This document shows positions 51,560 to 59,824 of a DNA stretch of 64,000 nt, one piece after another. Each line of letters opens with the position of its first letter. Within the stretch, counting starts at the first letter, position 1. A model generated the notes under the pieces. It was not told the DNA's origin. It made no database searches and was given only the letters and a program-made list of their open reading frames with translations. Source of the DNA: CAYXDO01 sp964463485 (lineage in GTDB: Bacteria > Myxococcota > Kuafuiibacteriia > Kuafuiibacteriales > Kuafuiibacteriaceae); the NCBI GenBank assembly GCA_964463485.1, contig CAYXDO010000013.1:1-64000 (forward strand), in the 5' to 3' direction. The position numbers and the translations under genes are program-made.

Positions 51560-52311
51560 CGAGTCTGATCCTCGCGGTCTTGTCTGCCAGCCTACTCGGG
51601 AGCCTTCACTGCGCAGCCATGTGTGGTGGCCTGGTGGGGTTCGCAGCGGCCAACGGAGGATCGGCCTCGGCCTATCACGCGGCTCGATGGGCGGCCTACG
51701 CGGCGATGGGTGGGGCCGCCGGCGCCCTCGGCCAACTCATCAACCACGCCGGCCTTCGCGCCGACGTCGCCGGGCTCGCCGCTTTTCTCGGGGGCACCCT
51801 CATGGTCGCGCTCGGCCTCGGCCGAGCGATCGCCTTCTTCTCTCGACGATCGCAGCTCGTCGACCTCCGGCGTCGGCCAAGAAATAGGCTGAGCGAGTTG
51901 CTCGTCCACGTCTCCACGACCCTCGCCCGCCGCGCGTCCAGACTCTCTCCCCGGGTTCGCGCGGTGACGCTGGGCCTCACCAGCGCGCTCCTTCCGTGCG
52001 GATGGCTTTGGGCCTTCGTCGCGACCGCGGCCGCGACCGGCTCGTCCTTCGCAGGCGCCGTTCTGATGAGCGCGTTCTGGGCCGGAACTCTCCCGGTTCT
52101 GATTGGGGTCGGTTTTGGCGTCGACCGGCTCGTCGGAAAGCTTCGCCGACACGTCCCAGTAGCTTCCGCCGTCGCGCTCGTCGCCGCCGGGTTGTTCACC
52201 ATCTTCCATCGGGTCGAGGTCGAGTACTCCGCTTCACCGTCGCAGGCTCGCTTCGCTCGCCGCGGTTCACCGATCTCCCAATCGAGCGAGGACACATGTC
52301 ATCGTCCGTAG
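51556..52311 (+). CDS. SafE/TauE-like membrane protein of the cco locus
   Basis: A 251-residue membrane protein. The first helix carries LLGSLHCAAMCGG, a Cys motif typical of the SafE/UreH-like family that accompanies cbb3 oxidases and heavy-metal ATPases, and a later helix has SALLPCGWLWAF. About six helices are predicted, with an Arg-rich loop near residues 95-140. Copper or other metal handling during assembly is the usual inference. The start is TTG at 51556, overlapping the ccoH stop; the next ATG would lose the first helix. It overlaps ccoI by 16 bp. Confidence 0.78.
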   Translation: MTSLILAVLSASLLGSLHCAAMCGGLVGFAAANGGSASAYHAARWAAYAAMGGAAGALGQLINHAGLRADVAGLAAFLGGTLMVALGLGRAIAFFSRRSQLVDLRRRPRNRLSELLVHVSTTLARRASRLSPRVRAVTLGLTSALLPCGWLWAFVATAAATGSSFAGAVLMSAFWAGTLPVLIGVGFGVDRLVGKLRRHVPVASAVALVAAGLFTIFHRVEVEYSASPSQARFARRGSPISQSSEDTCHRP

Positions 52312-54746
52312 AGAGTCGCGAGCACCCTCTCCCGCGCGAGTCCCTCGTGACGCCTTCGGTCGCGTGTGGTCACTGCGGGCTCGATGTACCTTCCGAGCGC
52401 GTCGAGCCAAACGGAGTCTCGTTCTGTTGCGACGGCTGCCGATCCGTCCACGCGATCCTCGAGAGCTCGAACCTCGAGGACTACTACCGCCACCGGACCG
52501 AGTCTGCGCCACGCCCAGCGAAGGTTACCGGTCGAACCTACGAAGAGCTCGACCATCCGAAGCTCCTGGCGCTCCTTTCGCGCGAGGAGAACGGTCGGAC
52601 CTCCGTGGAGCTCCAGCTCGAAGGCGTCCATTGCGCGGCGTGTGTGTGGCTCGTCGAGAAGCTGCCGAGTGTGGTCCCCGGGGTCACCGAGAGTAGGCTC
52701 GATCTCACCAGCGGGAGAGTTCGGCTCGGCTTCGACGCCGAGAGAGTCAGACTCTCCGAGATCGCGCGCGCGCTCGATCGAATGGGCTATCCAGTCCACC
52801 CGGCTCGAGGGCGTCGGGCTCGTGAAGAACGGACCGCGGAAGATCGTCGTTTTCTGATTCGGCTCGGCGTGGCTGGGTTCGTGGCCGGCAACGTCATGCT
52901 CATGGCCTTCGCGCTGTACGGCGGCGCATCGACGGGTATGGATCGGGAGCTCGAGAGTTTCTTCCGATTCCTGAGTCTCGCCGTCGCGACGCCGGGCATT
53001 CTGTACTCCGGATCGGTCTTCTTCAAGGGTGCCTATGCCGCGATCGTCACGCGCACTCCTCACATGGACCTTCCCGTAGCGATGGGGTTGTTGGCTGGTT
53101 ACCTTCACGGCGCCTACTCGGTGATTCGAGGATCCGGAGAAGTCTACTTCGACTCCTTGTGCGTCTTGGTTTTCCTCCTCCTCGTCGGGCGCTGGCTTCA
53201 AGTCCGCCAGACCCGCCGCGCGGCGGACGCCGCCGATCTGCTCGATGCCTTGGCGCCGAGGACGGCGCGTCGCTTCGAGGACGGCACGGTCCACGAGATC
53301 CCCGTCGAGGCGATCGTTCCGGGCGATAAGCTCGAGGTGCGGGCAGGTGACTCGGTTCCCGCAGATGCAAAGGTCTTGGTCGGGACGAGCGCGATCGACG
53401 CCTCGCTCCTGACGGGAGAGTCACGGCCGATGGACGTCGGCCCGGGTGACCAGGTCTTCGCGGGTACGGTCAATCGGGCAGGGCGAATCGAAGTCCAAGC
53501 CACCGCGGCGGGCGAAGAGTCTCGGCTCGGTCAGCTCGTCAAGCTCGTCGAGGACCGAACTCGCAATCGAGGGGAGCTCGTCCGAGTCGCCGATCGCCTC
53601 GCCGGTAAGTTCGTCGTCGGCGTCATCGCACTTTCGATCGTGACCTTCGTAGGTTGGTCGTTCGTAGACCCGGCGGTGGCGATCGATCGCGTGGTCGCGC
53701 TCTTGGTCGTCTCGTGTCCCTGTGCCCTGGGCCTTGCTACGCCGCTCGCGATCAGCGCGGCGATCGGAAAGGCCGCGCGTATGGGTGTGCTGATCAAGGG
53801 CGGCGAAGCCGTGGAGCGCCTGGCCCAATCCGGGACTCTGTTCTTCGACAAGACCGGTACTCTCACCGAGGGTCGGCTCGAGGTTGTCTCGACCGAGGGT
53901 GACGAGAGCCTGCTGCCGCTCGTCGCCGCCGCCGAGGCGCGCGTGAGTCACCCGATCGCCCGCGCCCTCGCTGCCGCGCGTGCTCCCGAGGGGACCGTGG
54001 ACTCAGTGGAGAACGAAGTAGGCGGAGGCATTCGGGCCACCGTGAGTGGTCGGACCCTGGTCGCGGGCTCCCCGGAGCTCGGCAAGTCGCAGGCGACGGA
54101 AGTGCCAGATTGGATTGTAACTCGCACGGCCGAGTGGTCGACTCGCGGAATCACGCCGGTCTGGGTGCTCGTAGACGGGCGAGCGGCCCTCTTGGTGGGA
54201 CTCTTCGACTCGCTCCGCGCAGACGCGGCGGCCTGCGTTTTGCGAATCGAAAAGCTCGGTTTCAAGACTCGGATTCTCTCGGGTGACCACGTCGCAGTAG
54301 CGACTCGCGTGGCCGAGCAGGCCGGAATTCCCATCGCCGAAGGCGGTGCGAGCCCCGAAGTCAAGCTCCAGCGCGTCGAGGCCGCCCGCGCGCGCGGCGA
54401 CAACGTCATCATGGTGGGCGACGGCGTGAACGACGCGGCTGCGCTGGCGGCCGCTTCGGTAGGAGTCGCGGTCCACGGCGGGGCCGAAGCGAGCCTTGCC
54501 GCAGCCCACGTCTACCTCGGAAATTCTGGGGTCACTCCGTTGGTCGAGCTCCTCGAAGGGGCCCGGCGAACGATGAAGGTCATTCATCGAAACCTCGCCT
54601 TTTCGCTCGTCTACAACATCATCGCGACGACGCTGGCCGCGCTCGGCGTAGTAGGTCCGCTGGGAGCGGCCGTGCTGATGCCGATTTCCTCGCTCGTCGT
54701 CATTACGAGCTCATATCGTTCTCGAACCTTTGGAGGTCAGTCATGA
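52296..54746 (+). CDS. ccoI: Copper-translocating P1B-type ATPase CcoI
   Basis: An 816-residue P-type ATPase that exports copper needed for the cbb3 active site. An N-terminal Cys-rich zinc-ribbon-like segment (CGHCGL, FCCDGCRSVH) and a heavy-metal-associated domain with CAAC near residue 112 precede eight helices. The ion-binding motif is C474-P-C476 in SCPCALG, the phosphorylated Asp is D518 in FDKTGTLTEG, and SHPIARAL and GDGVNDAAAL are in place. The start is ATG at 52296. The TCATGA junction overlaps it with ccoS. Confidence 0.95.
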   Translation: MSSSVESREHPLPRESLVTPSVACGHCGLDVPSERVEPNGVSFCCDGCRSVHAILESSNLEDYYRHRTESAPRPAKVTGRTYEELDHPKLLALLSREENGRTSVELQLEGVHCAACVWLVEKLPSVVPGVTESRLDLTSGRVRLGFDAERVRLSEIARALDRMGYPVHPARGRRAREERTAEDRRFLIRLGVAGFVAGNVMLMAFALYGGASTGMDRELESFFRFLSLAVATPGILYSGSVFFKGAYAAIVTRTPHMDLPVAMGLLAGYLHGAYSVIRGSGEVYFDSLCVLVFLLLVGRWLQVRQTRRAADAADLLDALAPRTARRFEDGTVHEIPVEAIVPGDKLEVRAGDSVPADAKVLVGTSAIDASLLTGESRPMDVGPGDQVFAGTVNRAGRIEVQATAAGEESRLGQLVKLVEDRTRNRGELVRVADRLAGKFVVGVIALSIVTFVGWSFVDPAVAIDRVVALLVVSCPCALGLATPLAISAAIGKAARMGVLIKGGEAVERLAQSGTLFFDKTGTLTEGRLEVVSTEGDESLLPLVAAAEARVSHPIARALAAARAPEGTVDSVENEVGGGIRATVSGRTLVAGSPELGKSQATEVPDWIVTRTAEWSTRGITPVWVLVDGRAALLVGLFDSLRADAAACVLRIEKLGFKTRILSGDHVAVATRVAEQAGIPIAEGGASPEVKLQRVEAARARGDNVIMVGDGVNDAAALAAASVGVAVHGGAEASLAAAHVYLGNSGVTPLVELLEGARRTMKVIHRNLAFSLVYNIIATTLAALGVVGPLGAAVLMPISSLVVITSSYRSRTFGGQS

Positions 54747-54880
54747 GTGTCATTTACATCGTCCTTCCGCTCGCGATCGTGATCGGCGCCGGTGCGCTGG
54801 CCGCCTTCATCTGGGCCACCCGATCCGGTCAGCTCGACGACTTGGAGACGCCGGCCCATCGAATCCTCACCGACGACTGA
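54743..54880 (+). CDS. ccoS: cbb3 oxidase maturation protein CcoS
   Basis: A 45-residue protein, MSVIYIVLPLAIVIGAGALA followed by AFIWATRSGQLDDLETPAHR and a short acidic end. The single helix followed by W-A-x-R-S-G-Q-x-D-D-L-E-T-P is the CcoS signature; CcoS is needed for haem and copper insertion. The ATG overlaps the ccoI stop. It is the last gene of the operon. Confidence 0.93.
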   Translation: MSVIYIVLPLAIVIGAGALAAFIWATRSGQLDDLETPAHRILTDD

Positions 54881-54912
54881 GTGCGTCGATCTCCCGGATC
54901 GGAGGTCCCCGG

Positions 54913-56388
54913 TCAGCGGCGTGTGCGGAGCTCCTCGGCGAGAATCGAGGCGTTGCGGCGCGCCAACGCCATGACGGTGGCTTGTGGGTTCACACGCGGG
55001 GCGGTGGGCAGGATGCTGGCGTCGGCGATCGACAAGTCGGGCGCTCCGTGCACTCGACCAAAGGAATCGGTGACCGCACCCTCGCACTCTCGCCCCATGG
55101 GACACGACGACGTGAGGTGAATGGTCATGGGTCGGGCGTGGGTCGGCAGAGTATCTTCCAGACGGTCGATGTCTCTCTCTCTGGAAATCGGACGATCTAT
55201 GTCCAAGGCGGGGAGGAGCTCGGTTGCCCCCGCCGCGAGCAGCATTCGGCAGAGCCGCTTGGTCGCCGTCCCGAGCTCGACGAGAGACTCCTTGGTCCAG
55301 CGGGCCGTCACGACCGGATCGAGCGCACCGGGAACGACGTGGACAGCACCGTACAGATTATGGATTCTCGCGGCGTACCCCGCGACTCGCTCGAGGTCGC
55401 TCAGCCAATTCAACCCACCCGCGTGATGCACGAGCTCGAGCGCGAGGTGGGCGCGCCCGCTCACCGCACACTCTAGGTTGGTGCCTGGGCTGAATTCGTC
55501 GACCATCGCGCCGGGGATTCTAGGCTTCGACCGACCCTTTTCGGTGGGATTCACTTCGTCGGCAAACCGAGCAACGACCTTCAGCGTCGCATGAAGCCCG
55601 AGGCTTCGCCCGGCTCGACGCAGCCCGCTGCGCCAGAGGATGGCTGGTGTGTGAATCGCGCCAGCCGCGAGCACGACGTTCCTGGCCTCGATCGTCATGG
55701 CTCGCGCCGGCGTCGTGGAGTCCGCCGTGGATCTAGAGCGGATGAGCCAGCGGGACTTGGATCTCTCGAGTCGAATGACTCGAACGCGAGGCAGCAGTCG
55801 CGCGCCCGCTCCGAGCGCGCGCGGGAGGTACGTCGTACTCATTCCTCGGCGGCGCTGACCGAGCTCCGAGTCGACGAGTGTACACCGAGCCTCGAACGAC
55901 GGCCAGCCGAGGGCGGCCGCGCCCTCGTGAAGCTTGCGGCCCGCCGGCGTCGGCGGGCAGGCGTTGATTCCGCCGAGCTCGCGCTCGATCACGTCGTGGT
56001 GAGTGTCGAGGCCCTCCAGCCGAACTCCGTGGTTGTGCTCCCAGCGATCGAGCACGTCGGACGGCGTTCGAAACCAGAGCCCACCGTTGACCTCGCTGCC
56101 GCCGCCTACGCAGCGCCCTTCGACATAGGAGACCGTGGGCCGACCGATCGCAGCGGTAAGACCGCCATTTCGATACTTCGCTTCCATCTCGGCGGATGAG
56201 TACAGAGGCAACGACGCGGCTTCGATGAGAGCCCCCTCCTCGATCACGAGGACGTCGAAGCCTGCCTCGGCCAGCACCGTCGCGGCGACCGAGCCGCCGG
56301 GCCCCGACCCGATCACTGCGACATCCGTCGTGAGCCGGGTCGCCGGCCGAGTCACGACTCCGGCCTTCCACTCAGACTTCGGAGTCAT
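54913..56388 (-). CDS. GMC-family FAD-dependent oxidoreductase
   Basis: A 491-residue flavoprotein. The FAD-binding dinucleotide fold is VAVIGSGPGGSVAATVLAEA (about residues 24-43), followed by the GMC signature region YVEGRCVGGGSEVNGGLWFR. NVVLAAGAIHTP and the C-terminal HLTSSCPMG and NPQATVMALA segments are also present; the C-terminal His/Asn pair lies there. It resembles cholesterol-oxidase/long-chain-alcohol-oxidase-like enzymes, but the substrate is unknown. It overlaps the small upstream gene by 17 bp in an operon with a class III aminotransferase. Confidence 0.88.
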   Translation of the reverse strand: MTPKSEWKAGVVTRPATRLTTDVAVIGSGPGGSVAATVLAEAGFDVLVIEEGALIEAASLPLYSSAEMEAKYRNGGLTAAIGRPTVSYVEGRCVGGGSEVNGGLWFRTPSDVLDRWEHNHGVRLEGLDTHHDVIERELGGINACPPTPAGRKLHEGAAALGWPSFEARCTLVDSELGQRRRGMSTTYLPRALGAGARLLPRVRVIRLERSKSRWLIRSRSTADSTTPARAMTIEARNVVLAAGAIHTPAILWRSGLRRAGRSLGLHATLKVVARFADEVNPTEKGRSKPRIPGAMVDEFSPGTNLECAVSGRAHLALELVHHAGGLNWLSDLERVAGYAARIHNLYGAVHVVPGALDPVVTARWTKESLVELGTATKRLCRMLLAAGATELLPALDIDRPISRERDIDRLEDTLPTHARPMTIHLTSSCPMGRECEGAVTDSFGRVHGAPDLSIADASILPTAPRVNPQATVMALARRNASILAEELRTRR

Positions 56389-56659
56389 CGAACCACCTAT
56401 AAATGACCAGACTCTCCACCAGCCTCAAAGCGTCGCGGCGGGCCTGAGTCCCCGAGTGTCGCAGCTCCAACGGGTTCTTCGTCAGGCGAAGGGAGAGCAC
56501 GGCGGCCTGGATGGGTTGCCTCAGCACGTCGGGCGCGCGTCGGAGTTGGCCGGCGACGAAAGCCTTCGTGCTCGCTACCCGGCGAGTGTCGCTCGTGTCG
56601 ATTTCATACTCTCGCAGGATGGCGTCCACGAGCGTCGACAGGGCCAACTCGAGGATCAT
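56372..56659 (-). CDS. Small helical protein coupled to the GMC oxidoreductase
   Basis: A 95-residue protein, all-helical by appearance (MILELALSTLVDAILREYEI, QPIQAAVLSLRLTKNPL, ARRDALRLVESLVIYRWF). No family is recognised with confidence; by position it could be a small accessory subunit of the oxidoreductase, as gluconate-2-dehydrogenase-type GMC enzymes have. It overlaps both neighbours (4 bp upstream, 17 bp downstream). Confidence 0.65.
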   Translation of the reverse strand: MILELALSTLVDAILREYEIDTSDTRRVASTKAFVAGQLRRAPDVLRQPIQAAVLSLRLTKNPLELRHSGTQARRDALRLVESLVIYRWFDDSEV

Positions 56660-58074
56660 CCGCGTCTCAGCTTCTCCGCGACGAACTCGGAGACGAGCCG
56701 GACCCTTCCCCTGCCGACGGTCTCGTCGAAGGCGGCGAGGAAGCGATCGATCTCCTCGTCCGTCACGATCATCGAGGGGCAGAACATCAGCGGCATGTCT
56801 CGGTTCTGAAGAAAATACACGAGCACTCCGTGCTGATCATAAAGCCGGGAGACGACCGCGGCATTGACGATCTTGGGCAGGACGCGAGGATCGCCGAGGA
56901 TCCGGGCCTCGAGCGCTTCGAGCCCGACCTCGACGAGCCTCGGAAGCGAAGTGTCGAGCACGACCCCCTGATAGCAGCCCTCCCCGCGAACCTCGCGAAC
57001 GACGTCGCGGTGCGAAGCGGCGATCTTGTCTAGGCCTGCGTGGAGCCGCTGACCGATCTGTTTGGCCCTCGCGGGGTACCCATCGTCGACGATCACGCGA
57101 ATGGCTTCGATGGCCGTGGCGCACTCTTCGCCGAACGCGTTGTAGGTCGAACCGTGCAGCAGGGCGTCTTTGAGATCTCCGTAGGCGCGCTCGAACCACG
57201 GAGTCCGGGCCGTGTACGCGGAGATCGACGACTTTCCTCCGCCAAAAGTCTTCGACATCGTCAAAACGTCGGGAACGACTCCTGATTTTTGAAAGTGGAA
57301 GAGCTCGCCGGTCCAGCCCCAGCCGGACATGACTTCGTCGAAGATCAACGCGATGCCCTCGCGATCGGCGAGCGCGCGCAGGGCGCGCAGGTGCTCGTTG
57401 GAGCACTTCGTCAGGGTACTCACACTCATCGGCTCGACGATCAGCGCATAAATGTCGCACTCTCCTGACGAGGTTCGGTGCGCGCGAACGGCATCTTCGA
57501 CGGATCTCATGTCTCCGTACCGAAATGAAGCCGTGTGTTCGAGCCCTTGGAACCGGAACGGGACCTCCAAAGAGCCCGTGATGCTGCCGGCGCCGATGAG
57601 CTTGCCGTGGTACGAGATGTCGGCATGCAGCACGTGCCGGCGACGGCCGCCGTGCGCCTTGTAGGCCAGCTTGAGCGCCCCTTCGACGGCTTCCGCGCCG
57701 GAGGCCGCGAAGAAGCTCACGTCGAGGTCGGCCGGCAGGAGCGCCGCGATGTTCTTCGAGAGTCCGGCGACATACGGACACAGGAAGCTCTTGTGAACCT
57801 CCATCCGGTGCTGCTCCTGGTAGGCGCGCCGCGCCGCGAGGATTCGAGGGTGATTGTGACCGTGGCCGAGCACCCCGATGCCTCCGGTGAAATCGAGGAT
57901 CCGCCGGCCGTCCTGGGTGTCGATATACATGCCCTCGGCGCGAACGGCGAGGGTTTGGCCGAAACCGAACGAAGAGAGTAGGTCGACCTGGCCGGGGTTC
58001 ACGAAGCGCCGATAGAGCTCACGCGTTTGCTGCGCATCCATGGCCGAGCAGTCATCTACGCTCAGGAGCCTCAT
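56656..58074 (-). CDS. Class III (PLP) aminotransferase
   Basis: A 472-residue PLP enzyme of the ornithine/4-aminobutyrate/lysine aminotransferase group. Motifs are FTGGIGVLGHGHNHPRI, AASGAEAVEGALKLAY, HADISYHGKLIGA, LIFDEVMSGWGWTG (PLP-binding Asp) and the Schiff-base K275 in TMSKTFGGGKSS. The start is ATG at 58074; a second ATG at 58041 (MDAQQ) is equally possible. It is first of a three-gene operon with the small helical protein and the GMC oxidoreductase, which suggests oxidation plus transamination of one substrate, identity unknown. Confidence 0.88.
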   Translation of the reverse strand: MRLLSVDDCSAMDAQQTRELYRRFVNPGQVDLLSSFGFGQTLAVRAEGMYIDTQDGRRILDFTGGIGVLGHGHNHPRILAARRAYQEQHRMEVHKSFLCPYVAGLSKNIAALLPADLDVSFFAASGAEAVEGALKLAYKAHGGRRRHVLHADISYHGKLIGAGSITGSLEVPFRFQGLEHTASFRYGDMRSVEDAVRAHRTSSGECDIYALIVEPMSVSTLTKCSNEHLRALRALADREGIALIFDEVMSGWGWTGELFHFQKSGVVPDVLTMSKTFGGGKSSISAYTARTPWFERAYGDLKDALLHGSTYNAFGEECATAIEAIRVIVDDGYPARAKQIGQRLHAGLDKIAASHRDVVREVRGEGCYQGVVLDTSLPRLVEVGLEALEARILGDPRVLPKIVNAAVVSRLYDQHGVLVYFLQNRDMPLMFCPSMIVTDEEIDRFLAAFDETVGRGRVRLVSEFVAEKLRRG

Positions 58075-58159
58075 CGTAGTCACGTCGCGCGCCGGGGGGT
58101 CCGGGTCAAGCGCGGCGAAATTACTCACGCTCGAATCACAAACGTGAGAATGATTCCGG

Positions 58160-58732
58160 GTGCTCCGGCTGCTCGTCGACACGGACCCCGACTGGATTGG
58201 CATCGCGCTCACGGACCTCGACCAGATCCTCGTCGACCACGCCCACCTCGAAAAAAAGGCGGCTTCCCACGCCTTCGGAGTCCTCTTCAAGCATCCCGAA
58301 CAAGTGACGCTCCAGCGCCCTCTCGCCCGACTCGCGTGCGAGGAGCTCGGGCACTTCGAGCTCGTCCTCGACCACCTCGAACGCCGCGGCGGCAAGCTCG
58401 AACGAATCAAACCCGCGGCCTACGCGGGCAGGCTGCGCGCCATCGAGCGCGGCGAGCCGCACCGTCTCATCGACTCGCTGCTCATGGCCTCCGTCATCGA
58501 GGCGAGAAGCTGCGAGCGTATGAAGATCCTATCCGAGCATGTTCCTGACCAGGCGCTCGCGAAGATGTATCGAGGGTTGCTGGCGAGTGAGGCTCGACAT
58601 CACCAGCTTTACGTGGACCTCGCGATTTCGATCTTTGGGGAGTCCCGCGCGATGTCGAGGCTAGCCGAGATCTTGGAGCATGAAGCGAAGATCATCGGTA
58701 AAGCGCCCAGGGAGCCTCGCATCCACGGTTGA
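58160..58732 (+). CDS. miaE: tRNA 2-methylthio-N6-isopentenyladenosine-37 hydroxylase
   Basis: A 190-residue ferritin-like diiron enzyme that hydroxylates ms2i6A37 in tRNA. Diiron ligands are visible in DHAHLEKKAASHAF, CEELGHFELVLDHL, SVIEARSCERM and SEARHHQLYVDLA, in the order and spacing of MiaE. The start is GTG at 58160, giving the family-like N-terminus before TDPDWIGIALTDL. It diverges from the aminotransferase gene. Its presence implies O2-dependent tRNA modification. Confidence 0.85.
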   Translation: MLRLLVDTDPDWIGIALTDLDQILVDHAHLEKKAASHAFGVLFKHPEQVTLQRPLARLACEELGHFELVLDHLERRGGKLERIKPAAYAGRLRAIERGEPHRLIDSLLMASVIEARSCERMKILSEHVPDQALAKMYRGLLASEARHHQLYVDLAISIFGESRAMSRLAEILEHEAKIIGKAPREPRIHG

Positions 58733-58799
58733 ATGACTTCCTGCTCGAGCTCGATATCGCCGAATACGAGCACGATGATCACGAGCCAACGAGGACCGC

Positions 58800-59720
58800 T
58801 CAGCGGGCCACGAGCACGAGCCCCAAGGTCACGAACCCACAGATCCAACTCACCGGGTCCTTCAGCGCGAAGACCACCGGATCTTCGTCGAGCTCGGCCC
58901 GACCGGCGAGGAACCAGAGTCTCCCGAACCAATAGAGGAGCACCGGGCAAATCACGACCAGGAGCTCCGGATTCGAATAGAGATCTCGGGTGCTCGTACT
59001 CTGTGCGTACAACGCGAAGACCAACACGGCGAGCATGCCCGCGCTGACGCCGACCGTGCGCACCATGTCGAGGTCGTTCGGTCGATACGCGCGGCCATCG
59101 AGTGTGTCGTGAGGGTCCAGGGTCGATCCGCCGAGCTCGGCGTATCGCTTCGCGAACGCGAGTCCCGTCGAAAAAAACACCGCGAACACGAGCAGCCACG
59201 ATGAAGGCTCCACCGCTGTGGCGAAGCCGCCAGCGATCACTCTCAGCGTGAACAACAGCGACAGGGTCACGACGTCGATGAGCAGCAGACGCTTCAGCAC
59301 AAAGGTGTAGAGCGTGGACAGCGCGACATACACGGCCAAGCAGATCGAAAAAGCCTTCGGCAGCGTCCACGCAATGCCGAAGGCGAGGGCGAAGCACGAG
59401 CCCGCGATGGCCAAGGCGACGCCGGAGCTGAGCTGACCCGCCGCGATGGGGCGAGTCGCTTTGGTGGGGTGAGCTCGGTCGGCGCGAGCATCTCTCAGAT
59501 CGTTGACCACGTACACGCCGGAAGCCGCGAGGGAGTAAGCGATGAAAGCGATCCCGAGGGGCTCGAGCACCTCCATGGAGAGGATTCGATGGCCGGAGAT
59601 GGCTGGCACGGACAGCAGGGCGTTCTTGGCCCACTGATGAGGTCGAATCGCGCGCACCCATGCGGGCACGGACGAGCGCGCAGGAGCCGCGACCGGGGAG
59701 CTATCGGGAAGAGCACCCAA
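58800..59720 (-). CDS. UbiA-family prenyltransferase (decaprenyl-phosphate phosphoribosyltransferase-like)
   Basis: A 306-residue membrane enzyme with about nine helices. The motifs IRPHQWAKN near residue 25 and NDLRDARADRAHPTKATRPI near residue 73 (N-D-x2-D-x3-D) are characteristic of the DPPR-synthase-like branch of the UbiA superfamily, which attaches phosphoribose to polyprenyl phosphate. The second Asp-rich loop is around DPHDTLDGRAYRPNDLD. It diverges from the neighbouring GT-C type gene, and together they may serve a polyprenyl-linked sugar pathway. Confidence 0.82.
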   Translation of the reverse strand: MGALPDSSPVAAPARSSVPAWVRAIRPHQWAKNALLSVPAISGHRILSMEVLEPLGIAFIAYSLAASGVYVVNDLRDARADRAHPTKATRPIAAGQLSSGVALAIAGSCFALAFGIAWTLPKAFSICLAVYVALSTLYTFVLKRLLLIDVVTLSLLFTLRVIAGGFATAVEPSSWLLVFAVFFSTGLAFAKRYAELGGSTLDPHDTLDGRAYRPNDLDMVRTVGVSAGMLAVLVFALYAQSTSTRDLYSNPELLVVICPVLLYWFGRLWFLAGRAELDEDPVVFALKDPVSWICGFVTLGLVLVAR

Positions 59721-59824
59721 CGACTTCAGCTATACAGCAGGTGCGCGACTCGACCCAAGCTCGCGACCGATCGACCTCGGTTCATGGGCGATACGAAGTT
59801 GGAGGACCAACCGCTGCTTCGGTT

